From the NCBI RefSeq assembly GCF_000316625.1, contig NC_019676.1:3800501-3864500 (forward strand): a stretch of 64,000 nucleotides of DNA. Reading direction: 5' to 3'. The position numbers and the translations under genes were made by a program. Below the pieces are notes generated by a model. It was not told the origin of the DNA and made no database searches. It worked only from the letters and a program-made list of their open reading frames with translations. The DNA comes from Nostoc sp. PCC 7107 (lineage in GTDB: Bacteria > Cyanobacteriota > Cyanobacteriia > Cyanobacteriales > Nostocaceae). Of the stretch, positions 8,549 through 18,086 are shown one piece after another; position 1 is the stretch's first letter, and every line of letters starts with the position of its first letter.

Positions 8549-10759
8549 CTAATTCTTATTAGATAAGACTGTATAAGCTTCATTAAACAAACGCATTTTT
8601 TCTTGCGCTTGTTTTTGCATCTGGGGTTGGTTAACAAATAAGTCTGGATGCCATTTTTTAACTAAAGTTTTATAAGCTTGTTTAACATCAGCAAAAGCAG
8701 CATCTTGTTGTACGCCTAAAATTTTATAGGCGCGAGTAATTTTATCTTTTTCAGTTTGGCTTTGGGGTGGTTTAGTTGCTTGAGTATTTTGATTTGTCTG
8801 CTGCTTGTTATTTTGAAAACTAGGAGAACGCATTTGAGCTTTCATTCGCGCAATTTCTTCATCCATTTCCCAGTTACGAAACTTCGCCTCTACCTCTGCG
8901 GGATTTGGTGAAGGTGCAGTTTTTGGCGGTGGTGAATAAACTTGCTGTTTGGGAGGTTCAACTTTTTTCTCAGTAGTTTTGGCTTTATTTTCCGGTTGTG
9001 GGGGACGTGTATAAACTCGTTCTTGTTGTCGATGAGATTGTTGTTGAGGTTGAATAACTTTTGGTGTTTCTTGATAAGGTTGGTAGTTAGTAGTAATTTT
9101 AACCTTTTCTAACTCACTCAATAATTGATTAAATCCCTGTTGTAGTTGTCGTAATTCTGCACGTTTTTTAGTTATTTCTGGAGATTCTTCAGGTACTTGG
9201 AAGTAAATTACTTTTTCAACTTGGCACTCAAAATCAGATAATATTGATAAAGCTTGGCTACTAAATTGAGATAAATAATCTTCAGTTGCATTTATGCAAA
9301 GTTTCGCAACTTGTTGATGATATGATTCATTAGTTGATTTTTCTTCTTGCTTTTGAATATTTTTATTTAATATATATGAAATACTCCCAACCACAGCAGC
9401 ACCAACAGGGCCACCTAACAACCAACCAATTCCACCACCTACAGCCATTGCACTAGGTTCACTTAAAATTTCAGTATTATCTGATTTCGGGGGTAAAGTA
9501 ATTTGTGGTTCTAGAGGGAAAGGAATTAATAAATCTTCGGGACGTTCTTCTTTGAAAAAATCATAAGCTTGATATAGCCATTTCATTACAGCTAACTGTA
9601 ACTCTGTCAAGTCTTTTTTAAGTTTACTGGTTTGCCAAAATTTAAAATTATTTTCTGCCAATGCAACAGCTGCATCAGCTTGATATTTAGCAAGTAATTT
9701 TGGTAAAGATAGCCAATCACGTAATTCAGACAGACTCTGATTAAATCCTTGTGTAATCAGATTTTTAGCTTTTTGTTTGATTTCTATTTTGGCAGTGTGT
9801 TTGTCATTGAAATCTTTAAATTCGTGAGCAATAGGGTCAATTTTATTTTTTAATGATAATTGGATTTGAGATGCGATCGCTTGCACTCTCGGTAACTTTA
9901 CCCCACCCCGATTTTGTTGTAAGATACCGACAATATTTTGCAAGGCTGTCTCAAAAGCCACTAAACCGCTACTACTCGCCGCACTCACATCACCTTTTAA
10001 TCTGGCGCGTAAAGCAGGTAAAGCATCAACCCGATATAAATTGCTAAAACCTGGTGGTAATTCCGCACGGAAACTTTCTGCAACAAACCGCAGACGACTT
10101 TGCACTTGTTGTTGTTCTTCTGGTTCTAGTAAGTTCAAAAAATTCGCAACAAAAATAACTGTTTTAATATCTCTATCTAATAACCAGTCGCGTAAATTTT
10201 CTCGTTCACCTAAAGTCATCAACTTACGTGCATCTAGTAATTGCACAACTAAATCTGCACCAAGTAATTGTTCTCTAACTAAATTATCTTGTTCATCTCT
10301 ATCATTCGTTCCTGGTAAATCAAGAAACTCTACACCAGTTTCTAAAAAAGTATGGGGACAAAAAATTTCTACCGATGCGACATCTTTTCGCATCTGTCTA
10401 TTGCTATCAAGAATCGCAAATTGTTGTAAAACTTCTGTGCCATTGCGATATACTTCTGTACCATCCGTCAACATGATGCGAGTGCGGACATTACTACCAT
10501 ATTTAACATTAATCGCTGCGCCGGTTGTGGGAATCAAATCAATTGGTAAAGTGCGTGTTCCTAAGATGGCATTTAGCAAAGTAGACTTGCCATGATTAAA
10601 AGGGCCAAATACCGCAATTCTAAAGTTAGGGTTAGTTAGATAATTACAGATAGAATTTATATCTTGATAAAGATGTGATGTGCGTTCTAAGTTGAGTAAT
10701 TCAGATGCAGATTTAAGAGATGTTGCTAAATTTTTGTAAGTTTCATCTTGATTTGGCAT
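8549..10759 (-). CDS. dynamin-like GTPase with C-terminal J domain
   Basis: 736 residues. The GTPase domain has the P-loop GPFNHGKS (residues 52-59), G3 DLPGTND and a downstream TVIFVANFLNLL region. Helical stalk segments follow, then a glycine-rich hydrophobic hairpin (GGGIGWLLGGPVGAAVVGSI) suited to membrane insertion. A long Pro/Gln-rich linker leads to a full J domain at the end (YKILGVQQDAAFADVKQAYK) that keeps the HPD tripeptide, so it should recruit an Hsp70. The combination suggests a membrane-remodelling GTPase coupled to DnaK. It lies next to the remnant of a second dynamin gene on the same strand. Confidence 0.88.
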   Translation of the reverse strand: MPNQDETYKNLATSLKSASELLNLERTSHLYQDINSICNYLTNPNFRIAVFGPFNHGKSTLLNAILGTRTLPIDLIPTTGAAINVKYGSNVRTRIMLTDGTEVYRNGTEVLQQFAILDSNRQMRKDVASVEIFCPHTFLETGVEFLDLPGTNDRDEQDNLVREQLLGADLVVQLLDARKLMTLGERENLRDWLLDRDIKTVIFVANFLNLLEPEEQQQVQSRLRFVAESFRAELPPGFSNLYRVDALPALRARLKGDVSAASSSGLVAFETALQNIVGILQQNRGGVKLPRVQAIASQIQLSLKNKIDPIAHEFKDFNDKHTAKIEIKQKAKNLITQGFNQSLSELRDWLSLPKLLAKYQADAAVALAENNFKFWQTSKLKKDLTELQLAVMKWLYQAYDFFKEERPEDLLIPFPLEPQITLPPKSDNTEILSEPSAMAVGGGIGWLLGGPVGAAVVGSISYILNKNIQKQEEKSTNESYHQQVAKLCINATEDYLSQFSSQALSILSDFECQVEKVIYFQVPEESPEITKKRAELRQLQQGFNQLLSELEKVKITTNYQPYQETPKVIQPQQQSHRQQERVYTRPPQPENKAKTTEKKVEPPKQQVYSPPPKTAPSPNPAEVEAKFRNWEMDEEIARMKAQMRSPSFQNNKQQTNQNTQATKPPQSQTEKDKITRAYKILGVQQDAAFADVKQAYKTLVKKWHPDLFVNQPQMQKQAQEKMRLFNEAYTVLSNKN

Positions 10760-10881
10760 ATTTCCCTAATTATTGTCTGCATCTAGATTTAGTGTAGCTT
10801 CGTTTTAACGCCAAGGTGCGCGGAGGTCTTTTAAGAATTTAGGCGCATAATTAAACCACAGATTTGTCCGTTGTTTAATTT

Positions 10882-10972
10882 AGGACTTACGCACTCGTGA
10901 CGAAAAATCAGCCTTTGCGATTACTTCGCTTTGCTCGTAATGACGTAAAATCGTGGTCTGTGCGTAAGTCCT
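10882..10972. repeat. 91-bp MITE-like inverted-repeat element, copy 1
   Basis: Perfect 13-bp terminal inverted repeats AGGACTTACGCAC (10882-10894) and its complement (10960-10972) bound a 65-base core with no open frame. A second element of exactly the same length and almost the same ends, but a different core, lies at 25309-25399. It sits between the two dynamin genes. Confidence 0.7.
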
Positions 10973-10985
10973 GTAATTATCTAAC

Positions 10986-12543
10986 TTAACTATAGTAAGT
11001 GAGTAAATTACTATAGGAAGCCTCTATTTTTTGCAATTGAGATATTACATCTTCTTGCAAGGTTTTTAAACGCTTTAACTCACTTTCTCGATTAATTTCT
11101 CGTGTTTGTTTCTGCTTAACTAAATTATCTAATTCAGACTTACGAGAAGTAATATCATCGTTAATGCGTTGACTCACCTCTTTTTCGTAAGAATCAAAAC
11201 ACTCTTTAACTGCATTGTATACAGTTTGTGATTGTTCATGAGCGACTTGTGGTAAGTATCTAACCAACTCTTTTTTAGCAGTTTTGACTAATTCTTTGCG
11301 TGCTTGATCAGCTTGTAAAAAACCTACTCCTAAACCCAGTAAAGGAATATAAATTGGCCCTAAAATTGGGCTAATAATTGTGCCGATAAATGCACCCACG
11401 CCAAGGACAGTGAAGTAATTCAATAAGATATTTTTCCAATCAAATCCCACACCAGCCATTGCAAAACCGGCAATGTTACCACTTGTGAGAGACAATAAGC
11501 CCATAGCCCATTTTGCCCAGGTTGGAGAGTTATCATCCTCTGTGCTACCACTAGCAGCATTGACTTTAACTTGTTTATCGGTGAGCTTTTCGGTAATTCT
11601 TTCTGTGACTTGATGATAAGATGCACCATACTGCGACGCACTTCGAGACAACTCTTTAAAAGCTGCATTAATATCTTTTTCAGCAGTTAAAGTCCAAGCT
11701 GCACATTTATCAGTCATGTATTGTTCAAAAGCTTTCTGCAATGCAGCATTAAAAGCTTCTCGCTTACCGTTATTCAAAAAATCCCACAGATTTAATTCTG
11801 GTTGATAGCGCAGAAAATCACTTTCAAAGGTATTACCTAAATTCATTACATAACTACAAAATGATTCAGAGATTTTTCTGGCTTGTTTGTCTCTAGTATT
11901 GAAAATTTCTCTCTGGAATTGATCCCGAATATCGGTGAGTTTTTTAAACTCTGGTTCTACAGAATCAATGCGGGATTTTAATTCTGCTACGTTTTGCTCT
12001 AATAAGGGAATTCTGCGTTCTACGGCTTCGCGGGTATGGTTCACTACTTGTCTGGCTAGGGTTCGGACTTGTCTGAGTTCCGCGATCGCCCTTTCTCTGG
12101 TAAGAAAAGTATTAATAGCACCCATAAACTCTGGAAAGCCAGTCCCACTCAAATCAGCCTGGGGATTTTTTAATCGTCGTCTGAGTGCTTGAATTGACGA
12201 AAGCTCAAACACTCGCTCATCATAAATATCTTGACCGTCTACATAACAATAATCAGATAAATTGGCTTTAAATACTTGTCTGAGCCTATCTTCTGCTGCT
12301 TTTAGTTCTGCTGTATCATCGGGATCAATCAATGATTCTTTTACCTGATCCCAAGCATTAATTAAGAAAAAAACAGATAAACCCCGACCTTTAATGTAAT
12401 TTTCTAAATAGCGTCGTTCCCCTAAAGTACAAGGCTGCGAAGCTCTCATGACAAATAAAATTGCATGACAGTTATTCACATAACCTAAAGATAATTCATT
12501 GCGTGCTTCGGTATCATTCAATCCGGGACTATCAACAAGGACA
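10986..12543 (-). pseudogene. dynamin family GTPase, 5' part lost
   Basis: The open frame keeps the GTPase domain only from the G3 motif on (VCVLVDSPGLNDTEARNE), then the G4-like LINAWDQVKE, coiled-coil stalk and a hydrophobic segment near residue 350. The P-loop and switch I are absent because the frame runs straight into cysteine synthase DNA on the opposite strand at about 12,544. The first in-frame ATG (12521) lies after G3, so any product could not bind GTP. It was probably the tandem partner of the dynamin-J gene next door. Confidence 0.85.
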
Positions 12544-13020
12544 CAGACAGATGGTAGAATAGACGGATGGGTAGCGGCAACTGGTACGGGTGGAACCTTT
12601 GCTGGTGTGGCGTTGTACCTAAAATCAAAAAATCCGGCGATTAAATGTGTTGTTGCCGATCCTTTAGGTAGTGGACTTTATAGCTATATCAAAACTGGTA
12701 AAATCCATCTAGAAGGTAATTCTATTACTGAAGGCATTGGCAACAGTCGAATTACAGCAAATATGGAAGGCGCACCTGCTGATGATGCCATTCAAATAGA
12801 TGACACAGAAGCTTTGCGCGTCGTTTACCAATTGCTACGAAAAGATGGCCTCTTTATGGGTGGCTCGACAGGTATTAATGTGGCTGCGGCGGTTGCTTTG
12901 GCAAAACAATTAGGCCATGGACATACGATTGTTACTATCCTCTGTGATAGTGGTTCTCGCTATCAATCACGGATATTTAACCGTGATTGGCTTGCTTCTA
13001 AAGGGTTATCAGTAAATTAG
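12544..13020 (+). pseudogene. cysteine synthase (CysK type), C-terminal half only
   Basis: About 158 codons match the C-terminal half of O-acetylserine sulfhydrylase: QTDGRIDGWVAATGTGGTF (the glycine-rich phosphate loop), NMEGAPADDAIQIDD, FMGGSTGINVAAAVALAK. The N-terminal half with the PLP lysine is missing; in its place is minus-strand dynamin sequence. The reading frame happens to stay open to an ATG at 12499, but those codons are antisense dynamin, not CysK. A truncation rather than a frameshift, so no activity is expected. Confidence 0.88.
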
Positions 13021-13026
13021 TCAATG

Positions 13027-13077
13027 GTCAATAGTTAATGGTCGCTTAACATTTCCATTTGACCATTAACTATTGAC
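13027..13077. repeat. 17-bp perfect inverted repeat
   Basis: Arms 13027-13043 and 13061-13077 (GTCAATAGTTAATGGTC and its complement) with a 17-base loop, lying between the cysK remnant and the ferredoxin gene. Of the short-repeat class common in Nostocales; it could also end transcription. Confidence 0.65.
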
Positions 13078-13093
13078 AAAGGACAAATGACAA

Positions 13094-13426
13094 ATGACAA
13101 ATATCACCCAAGCATCTAACTCCGCAGCCAATAGCCAAGCATCTGCTCACAGGTGTGTGCAGGTGTGCCAAAATCGCACTTGTAAAAAGCAAGGCGCGGC
13201 TCAGGTTTTAGCAGCTTTGACAAATTTACCAGTCCCCGATGTGACTGTAACGTCCAGTAGTTGTTTAGGGCAATGCGGTAACGGGCCGATGGTGTTGGTT
13301 CTACCTGATATGGTTTGGTATAGCAGTGTTCAACCTCGTGAAATACCTCTATTGGTAGAACAACATTTACGATGTGGTAAAAGAGTCAAACAGATGCTTT
13401 ATTATCGATTTCATCCCCAAGGATAA
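13094..13426 (+). CDS. (2Fe-2S) thioredoxin-like ferredoxin
   Basis: 110 residues. Four cysteines in the pattern of the thioredoxin-fold [2Fe-2S] ferredoxins: CVQVCQNRTC near the N-terminus and SSCLGQCGNGP later, with a C-terminal helix. Related domains occur in NuoE/HoxE-type subunits and as free proteins; the electron partner is unknown. It follows the cysK remnant after a palindromic spacer and may once have been in its operon. Confidence 0.82.
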   Translation: MTNITQASNSAANSQASAHRCVQVCQNRTCKKQGAAQVLAALTNLPVPDVTVTSSSCLGQCGNGPMVLVLPDMVWYSSVQPREIPLLVEQHLRCGKRVKQMLYYRFHPQG

Positions 13427-13480
13427 ATCTAATTACAAACAACCAGGTCTGCACTATTTTTGACTCAAGAGAGGCATAAG

Positions 13481-14278
13481 ATGAATATTCAGCAGCTACG
13501 TCAATCATTGAAAATGAAGTGGCTGGGCTACTATCAACAAAATCATCCCTGGCTGGTGAAAATGCAAGTTTGGGGAAGTTATGATGGTTTGCGACGACCA
13601 TCATCTGGTTTTATTTTGGCGACTTTATCGGTTTTAGAGCCAGAGTTTGAGCAGATGCTGAGTTTTATGATGGATCTGAATAATAATCCCGATGCCATAG
13701 TCACAGCTTTGGGGCTGAACTTCAATCCCGATGAAGAGTTACGTTTGACAAACTTAGATGATGCTGTGGCTATAAACCAGTGTCAGAGCGAGTTTACTGA
13801 GTCAAAATCTCTTGAAGAAAAACCTGTGCGATCGCTCGCCACAGCTAACGATATAATTGCTCAATCTCCAGCTACAATCCAACATCCTGAAAACATCACT
13901 TCAGATTTACCACAAGCACACAAACCTTTACCAGCCTTTGGATTTGCTACTAAAGTAACTCGGCAATCTTCTAGTAAATCACACCAAAACCAACCCATAT
14001 CATCTTTAGCTTTGGCTACAACAGTTCCCCGCAATGGTAAAACTATAGCCTTAGCGGTGGAACTTCCTAATCATCGTAAATTAATGCCCACAAGTATTGT
14101 AGTTTCTCGCCAAACATCCGTAGTAATTCCAGAGAAAACTGTACCATCATGGACTGAGACTACTGAAGTATCTCCCAATGGCAAATCACCGCAAAATTTA
14201 AAAACTCAACCTTTGACTCGCACCAATGCCCGTAGTATAGCTTCTTGGGTAGATGAATTTTGTCAGGGTCGAGGGTGA
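13481..14278 (+). CDS. DUF5331-like cyanobacterial protein
   Basis: 265 residues. The first ~90 residues (MNIQQLRQSLKMKWLGYYQQNHPWLVKM... YDGLRRPSSGFILATLSVLEP) are the conserved block that I know as DUF5331, limited to cyanobacteria. The rest is Ser/Thr/Pro-rich and looks disordered, ending in a short conserved-looking SIASWVDEFCQG. No signal peptide or membrane segment. The frame extends to 13460, but AAGAGAGG precedes the ATG at 13481, which I prefer. Function unknown. Confidence 0.75.
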   Translation: MNIQQLRQSLKMKWLGYYQQNHPWLVKMQVWGSYDGLRRPSSGFILATLSVLEPEFEQMLSFMMDLNNNPDAIVTALGLNFNPDEELRLTNLDDAVAINQCQSEFTESKSLEEKPVRSLATANDIIAQSPATIQHPENITSDLPQAHKPLPAFGFATKVTRQSSSKSHQNQPISSLALATTVPRNGKTIALAVELPNHRKLMPTSIVVSRQTSVVIPEKTVPSWTETTEVSPNGKSPQNLKTQPLTRTNARSIASWVDEFCQGRG

Positions 14279-14552
14279 AAAGTTGCCAATTATTGTTTGT
14301 AAATTGGGGATGGGATTTTAGCGATCGCATCTAAACCCACAATACTTGTGCGATCGCTCTGATTCATACCCATAAACGCTGAATGGGATAGCTATCAAGC
14401 GTTTGATCACGACTTACTAAAACACAAAAACATTATCTGTATTTTCAAGTATATCTACTATTTCGGCTAACCAAATAAAAACATGAGTATCATCAATAAA
14501 TACACGAATAACTGAATAATTATACATTTTTCAATCATTCGTGAATAACAAA
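14279..14552. other. intergenic, no gene seen
   Basis: Between two convergent genes. It holds GCGATCGC-type HIP1 sites and AT-rich sequence; I see no open frame with a ribosome site and no RNA gene. Confidence 0.5.
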
Positions 14553-14581
14553 ATCCCCGACTTCTCAAAGAAGTCGGGGAT
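14553..14581. terminator. hairpin terminator after purU
   Basis: A 12-bp perfect stem (ATCCCCGACTTC and its complement) with loop TCAAA, 14 bases past the purU stop. There is no long T run, so it may be a bidirectional end for both convergent genes. A related CCCC-ACTT hairpin follows the porin gene at 20751. Confidence 0.65.
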
Positions 14582-14594
14582 CTGAGCCTTTCAA

Positions 14595-15449
14595 TTACTC
14601 AAACACAACGGTGCGATTACCATAAACCAACACACGATTTTGTAAGTGTAAACGTACTGCCCTTGCTAATACTACTCGCTCTAAATCTTTACCTTTTCTG
14701 ACTAAATCTTCCACTTCATCTCGGTGGCTAACTCTCACTACATCTTGTTCAATAATTGGCCCTGCATCTAAATCTGTAGTCACATAATGAGAGGTAGCAC
14801 CAATGATTTTTACGCCTCGTTCAAAAGCCCTATGATATGGATTTGCACCAACAAAGGCTGGTAAAAATGAATGATGAATATTAATAATATGGGGAAATTG
14901 ACCAATAAAATCAGCGCTGACAATTTGCATATATTTTGCCAATACAACTAAATCAATTTTGTATTGACATAATAATTCTAGTTGTTTCGATTCTTGTTCT
15001 GGTTTGTTTTCTTTGGTGATAGGAATGTGATGAAAATCAATACCAAACTGTTCTGCTACTACCTTTAAATGAGGATGATTGCTAATAATTAATGAAATTT
15101 CGGCGTTGAATTCTTTAGCACGATGCCGCCAAATTAAATCATAGAGACAATGATCTTGGCGACTTACCCAAATTGCTATCCGTGGTACAGAGTCAGAAAA
15201 ATGTAGTTCCCATTTAGCGCCTAAAGGTTGGGCGATCGCATTAAACGCTGGGCCAATTAAATCTTTAGGTAAATTAAATCCTTTTAACTGCCATTCTATA
15301 CGAGTGAGAAATAACCCCGCTGAAAAATCTGTGTGCTGATCTGCATGAATAATATTGCCACCATTGGCATAAATAAAGTTAGCAATTTTGGCAACAAGTC
15401 CTCTTTGATCAGGGCAAGAAATGAGCAGGGTTGCAGTTGTCGTGGACAT
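14595..15449 (-). CDS. purU: formyltetrahydrofolate deformylase
   Basis: 284 residues. Hydrolyses 10-formyl-THF to formate and THF, linking one-carbon and purine metabolism. An N-terminal ACT domain (residues 5-85, LISCPDQRGLVAKIANFIYANGG) precedes the formyltransferase fold with NIHHSFLPAFVGANPYHRAFERGVKIIGATSHYV and LDAGPIIEQD. The catalytic Asn, His and Asp (N in INIHHS, H of HHS, D of LDAGPI) are present. Length is normal. Cytoplasmic; monocistronic. Confidence 0.95.
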   Translation of the reverse strand: MSTTTATLLISCPDQRGLVAKIANFIYANGGNIIHADQHTDFSAGLFLTRIEWQLKGFNLPKDLIGPAFNAIAQPLGAKWELHFSDSVPRIAIWVSRQDHCLYDLIWRHRAKEFNAEISLIISNHPHLKVVAEQFGIDFHHIPITKENKPEQESKQLELLCQYKIDLVVLAKYMQIVSADFIGQFPHIINIHHSFLPAFVGANPYHRAFERGVKIIGATSHYVTTDLDAGPIIEQDVVRVSHRDEVEDLVRKGKDLERVVLARAVRLHLQNRVLVYGNRTVVFE

Positions 15450-15455
15450 AAAATT

Positions 15456-15486
15456 CAGTTATCAGTTATCAGTTATCAGTTATCAG
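15456..15486. repeat. short tandem repeat, 7-bp unit CAGTTAT x4
   Basis: Four perfect head-to-tail copies of CAGTTAT at 15456-15483, followed by CAG. A heptanucleotide STRR of the kind typical of heterocystous cyanobacteria, just upstream of purU. Confidence 0.85.
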
Positions 15487-15605
15487 AAATGTGGTGGGAG
15501 ATTTAGATTTTCAGCATTTGGTGTCGTGCTTTATCAGAGATTTTATTGGTCACGGTTAACTGTTAAAGAAATTTTATTTCAGTTTATTCAGACTTCAGAC
15601 TTCTT

Positions 15606-16220
15606 CTAAGGTGTTGGCAGAGGAAGATTAGTTGGTAAAGGTGTTGATTTACTGTTATCAATAGTTTGTCGCCATTCTGATAACTCCCGATTGACGGCAT
15701 TTACAAAATCTGTAGATACTAATAATACATTGATATTGCCATTTGGTTGTGTAGCTGAGTCAGTTTGAGCATACACAAAGCGATTATTGAAATTAGATTT
15801 ACCTAGAATCAACTGATGGGTTTGCTGATTTTTCAGCTTAATATCAATAGTGGCGTTAGGTTGAGCTAAACCAAATTCTGTGAGTTGGTTAGCGGGGGTT
15901 GATACAATGTTATTACTCTTACCTTTAACTAACAAATCCATTAAATAAGAAACAATTGCATCATTAGCTGAATCTGATACTGGATATTTCAGCAACCATT
16001 TAGGATTACTACCCTGAGAATTGCGTTCTAACATCAGAGTGTAAGCTTTGGTTTTGACTGTCAAAGACTGCACATCATCTTCTGCAAAAGCGAAAATTTG
16101 CTGCTGTTTCGCCTTGACTTCTTCTTGCTGAGTTTCACCTCTCATTTCATGGAAATACACGAGACCACCCAAACCCAGCGCCAACAATACCAAAATTAAA
16201 GTTGTCTTTGGAATAGTCAT
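15606..16220 (-). CDS. DUF4340 protein of Gld-type exporter operon
   Basis: 204 residues: one N-terminal membrane helix (residues 5-24, TTLILVLLALGLGGLVYFHE) and an exported domain with the DUF4340 pattern (VQSLTVKTKAYTLMLER, WLLKYPVSDSANDAIVSYLMDLL, FGLAQPNATIDIKL). Last gene of the ABC operon that starts at 19898; DUF4340 is regularly found behind GldG-like genes and is thought to be part of the same envelope complex. Substrate unknown. Confidence 0.85.
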   Translation of the reverse strand: MTIPKTTLILVLLALGLGGLVYFHEMRGETQQEEVKAKQQQIFAFAEDDVQSLTVKTKAYTLMLERNSQGSNPKWLLKYPVSDSANDAIVSYLMDLLVKGKSNNIVSTPANQLTEFGLAQPNATIDIKLKNQQTHQLILGKSNFNNRFVYAQTDSATQPNGNINVLLVSTDFVNAVNRELSEWRQTIDNSKSTPLPTNLPLPTP

Positions 16221-16279
16221 TGGTTAATAGTTAAAAGGTTGAAATTTCATACTTCACACTTCATACTTCATACTTCTTT

Positions 16280-18025
16280 CTACCTTCTTCGCCACCAGAT
16301 GAAAGCCGCTGTTAAAAAGCCAAGTAGAGGTAATACCAACAGAGACGATAATGTTAAAACATTGGCTTGTGATGTTGATAAAGTAATTCGGCGGTTTTTC
16401 GGTTCTTTGGGACGAATGGAAAGAGGTTGCTGATCTTGCTGACTCAGCCAAGTTACAGAGTTAAGAAATACATCACCATTTAGTTGCTGTTGAAATACTC
16501 CATCAGTAGCAAAATCAGAATTTCCGAAGACAACTAACCTTGATTCTTTCGGAGTTTGTTCAGATTTCTCGCCTGTTGAGGGAGTTGTTGTTGGTGAGGG
16601 TAAGGAAGTAGTTGTGGCTGTAGGAGTAGGAGTTGCTTGAGGTTTTGTCGTGGGTGAAGGTAAGGAAGTATTTATGGCTGTAGGAGTGGGAGTTGCTTGA
16701 GGTTGCGTTGTCGGTGTGGGTAAAGGAGTTGTCGTAGTAGTAGGAGTGGGAACAGGGTTAGATACTGCTACTACTTTTCTTGTCAACGCTACACCTAAAG
16801 TCAGCGGCCCTTTGAGGTCTTTATCAGGATTGAATTCTAATTTTTCGCTTTGCAGGTCGCTTTCCGCCCAACTATTAGGATAGGGCTTGGTTCGGATGAG
16901 GGGCGTAGACTCAACACCAGGAACGGAGGTAATTTCTATCGGTCTAGCCAAGCGATAAAAAGAAATACCTTGGCCAAAATCTTTGGTAATTGGGTGTTGT
17001 CCGTAGTCTGTGATGATGGGTGCTGCGGGGCCAAGTCCTACACCCGCACCAGAAACATCGACGGCTAAACGATTATCGAGGCGAATACCCCACGCTTGTA
17101 ATAAAGGGCTGAGTTTGGGGTCAGTATCAGGATCAATCATCAGCAGCAAGTTACCGCCACGATTGAGATAATCTTGTAAGGCTTTTACCTCTGCGTCAAA
17201 CAGTCCGCGTTTAGCACCTGCGACTACTACAGTCGCTGCATCGTTAGGAACTTGCAGTTTATCAGCTAAATTTAGAGGTTCAACGGTGTAACCTTTCTCG
17301 GTTAATCCTTGCACTGCTTGGGAAATTCCACTTTCGCCACCAGTTAAAGGATGTTCACCGTGACCTTGAATGAAGTAAGCTTTAACAATGGTGGAATTAG
17401 TAAGTTGCTGTAATCGATTCGTTAATTTAATTTCTGATAGGCGTTCATTGACATTCAACGATTGTACTAATTGGCGTTTGTTTCCCGATTCTAAATAAAC
17501 TTCTCCATATTCTTTTACCCCAAACTTTTCGGCGATTCCGGGTCGGCTTTGGGGGTCAACATATTCAAATTGAAACTTAGAACTTTGCCGTTGATAGTTT
17601 TCGAGTAATTCTCGGTCTTGGGGATTTTGATTAGTGTCAAATACCCAAATTTTGACTGGTTGTGGTAGACGACGGACTAATTCTTGTGATTGGGGTGCAA
17701 GGGTAAATAACTGAGTTTCGGTTAAATCTTGGCGTAGTTGATAGCGAACACCCAAAAAGTTAATTAACCCTAAAATTACCAACACAGCTAATGTGGCAAT
17801 TAAGGCATTAGTTCCCGCTTGGGTAGAACGACTCGCCCACCAACGGCTTTGCTGGCTTTGCCAAAATACCCAAAATATAATAACGGCAATTCCGGGAATC
17901 ATAAATGCTAGGGGTAATAATCCCCAGCTACCAGATACTAACCCCGCTGTGAGGCCGACCATGAATAGAAACGGCCCAAGCAAAAATAAATATTTCCAAG
18001 GTTGCTTTTTTGTGATTTTTTTCAT
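16280..18025 (-). CDS. GldG-like ABC-associated membrane protein
   Basis: 581 residues. Membrane helices near residues 13-55 and 70-95, an exported middle domain of the GldG/IFT52-like (ABC_transp_aux) type (VKIWVFDTNQNPQDRELLENYQRQSSKF, GGNLLLMIDPDTDPKLSPLL), and a last membrane helix near the C-terminus before RRR. Between them lies a Pro/Thr-rich low-complexity stretch built from repeats such as PTPTATTTSLPSPTT, about residues 415-485. Partner of the permease and ATPase upstream. Role in Nostocales unknown; in Bacteroidetes the homologues serve gliding. Confidence 0.87.
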   Translation of the reverse strand: MKKITKKQPWKYLFLLGPFLFMVGLTAGLVSGSWGLLPLAFMIPGIAVIIFWVFWQSQQSRWWASRSTQAGTNALIATLAVLVILGLINFLGVRYQLRQDLTETQLFTLAPQSQELVRRLPQPVKIWVFDTNQNPQDRELLENYQRQSSKFQFEYVDPQSRPGIAEKFGVKEYGEVYLESGNKRQLVQSLNVNERLSEIKLTNRLQQLTNSTIVKAYFIQGHGEHPLTGGESGISQAVQGLTEKGYTVEPLNLADKLQVPNDAATVVVAGAKRGLFDAEVKALQDYLNRGGNLLLMIDPDTDPKLSPLLQAWGIRLDNRLAVDVSGAGVGLGPAAPIITDYGQHPITKDFGQGISFYRLARPIEITSVPGVESTPLIRTKPYPNSWAESDLQSEKLEFNPDKDLKGPLTLGVALTRKVVAVSNPVPTPTTTTTPLPTPTTQPQATPTPTAINTSLPSPTTKPQATPTPTATTTSLPSPTTTPSTGEKSEQTPKESRLVVFGNSDFATDGVFQQQLNGDVFLNSVTWLSQQDQQPLSIRPKEPKNRRITLSTSQANVLTLSSLLVLPLLGFLTAAFIWWRRR

Positions 18026-18086
18026 ATTTTGTCCTTGTCATTTGTCTTTTGTCTTTATTAATGACTAATGACCAATGACGAATAAA

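Noticed and set aside
10041-10595. 184-codon plus-strand open frame opposite the dynamin-J gene
   Set aside because: It is the complement of a well-supported GTPase domain and has no recognisable protein features.
12499-12543. N-terminal 15 codons of the open frame leading into the cysK remnant
   Set aside because: These codons are antisense dynamin sequence (VDSPGLNDTEA on the other strand), not cysteine synthase.
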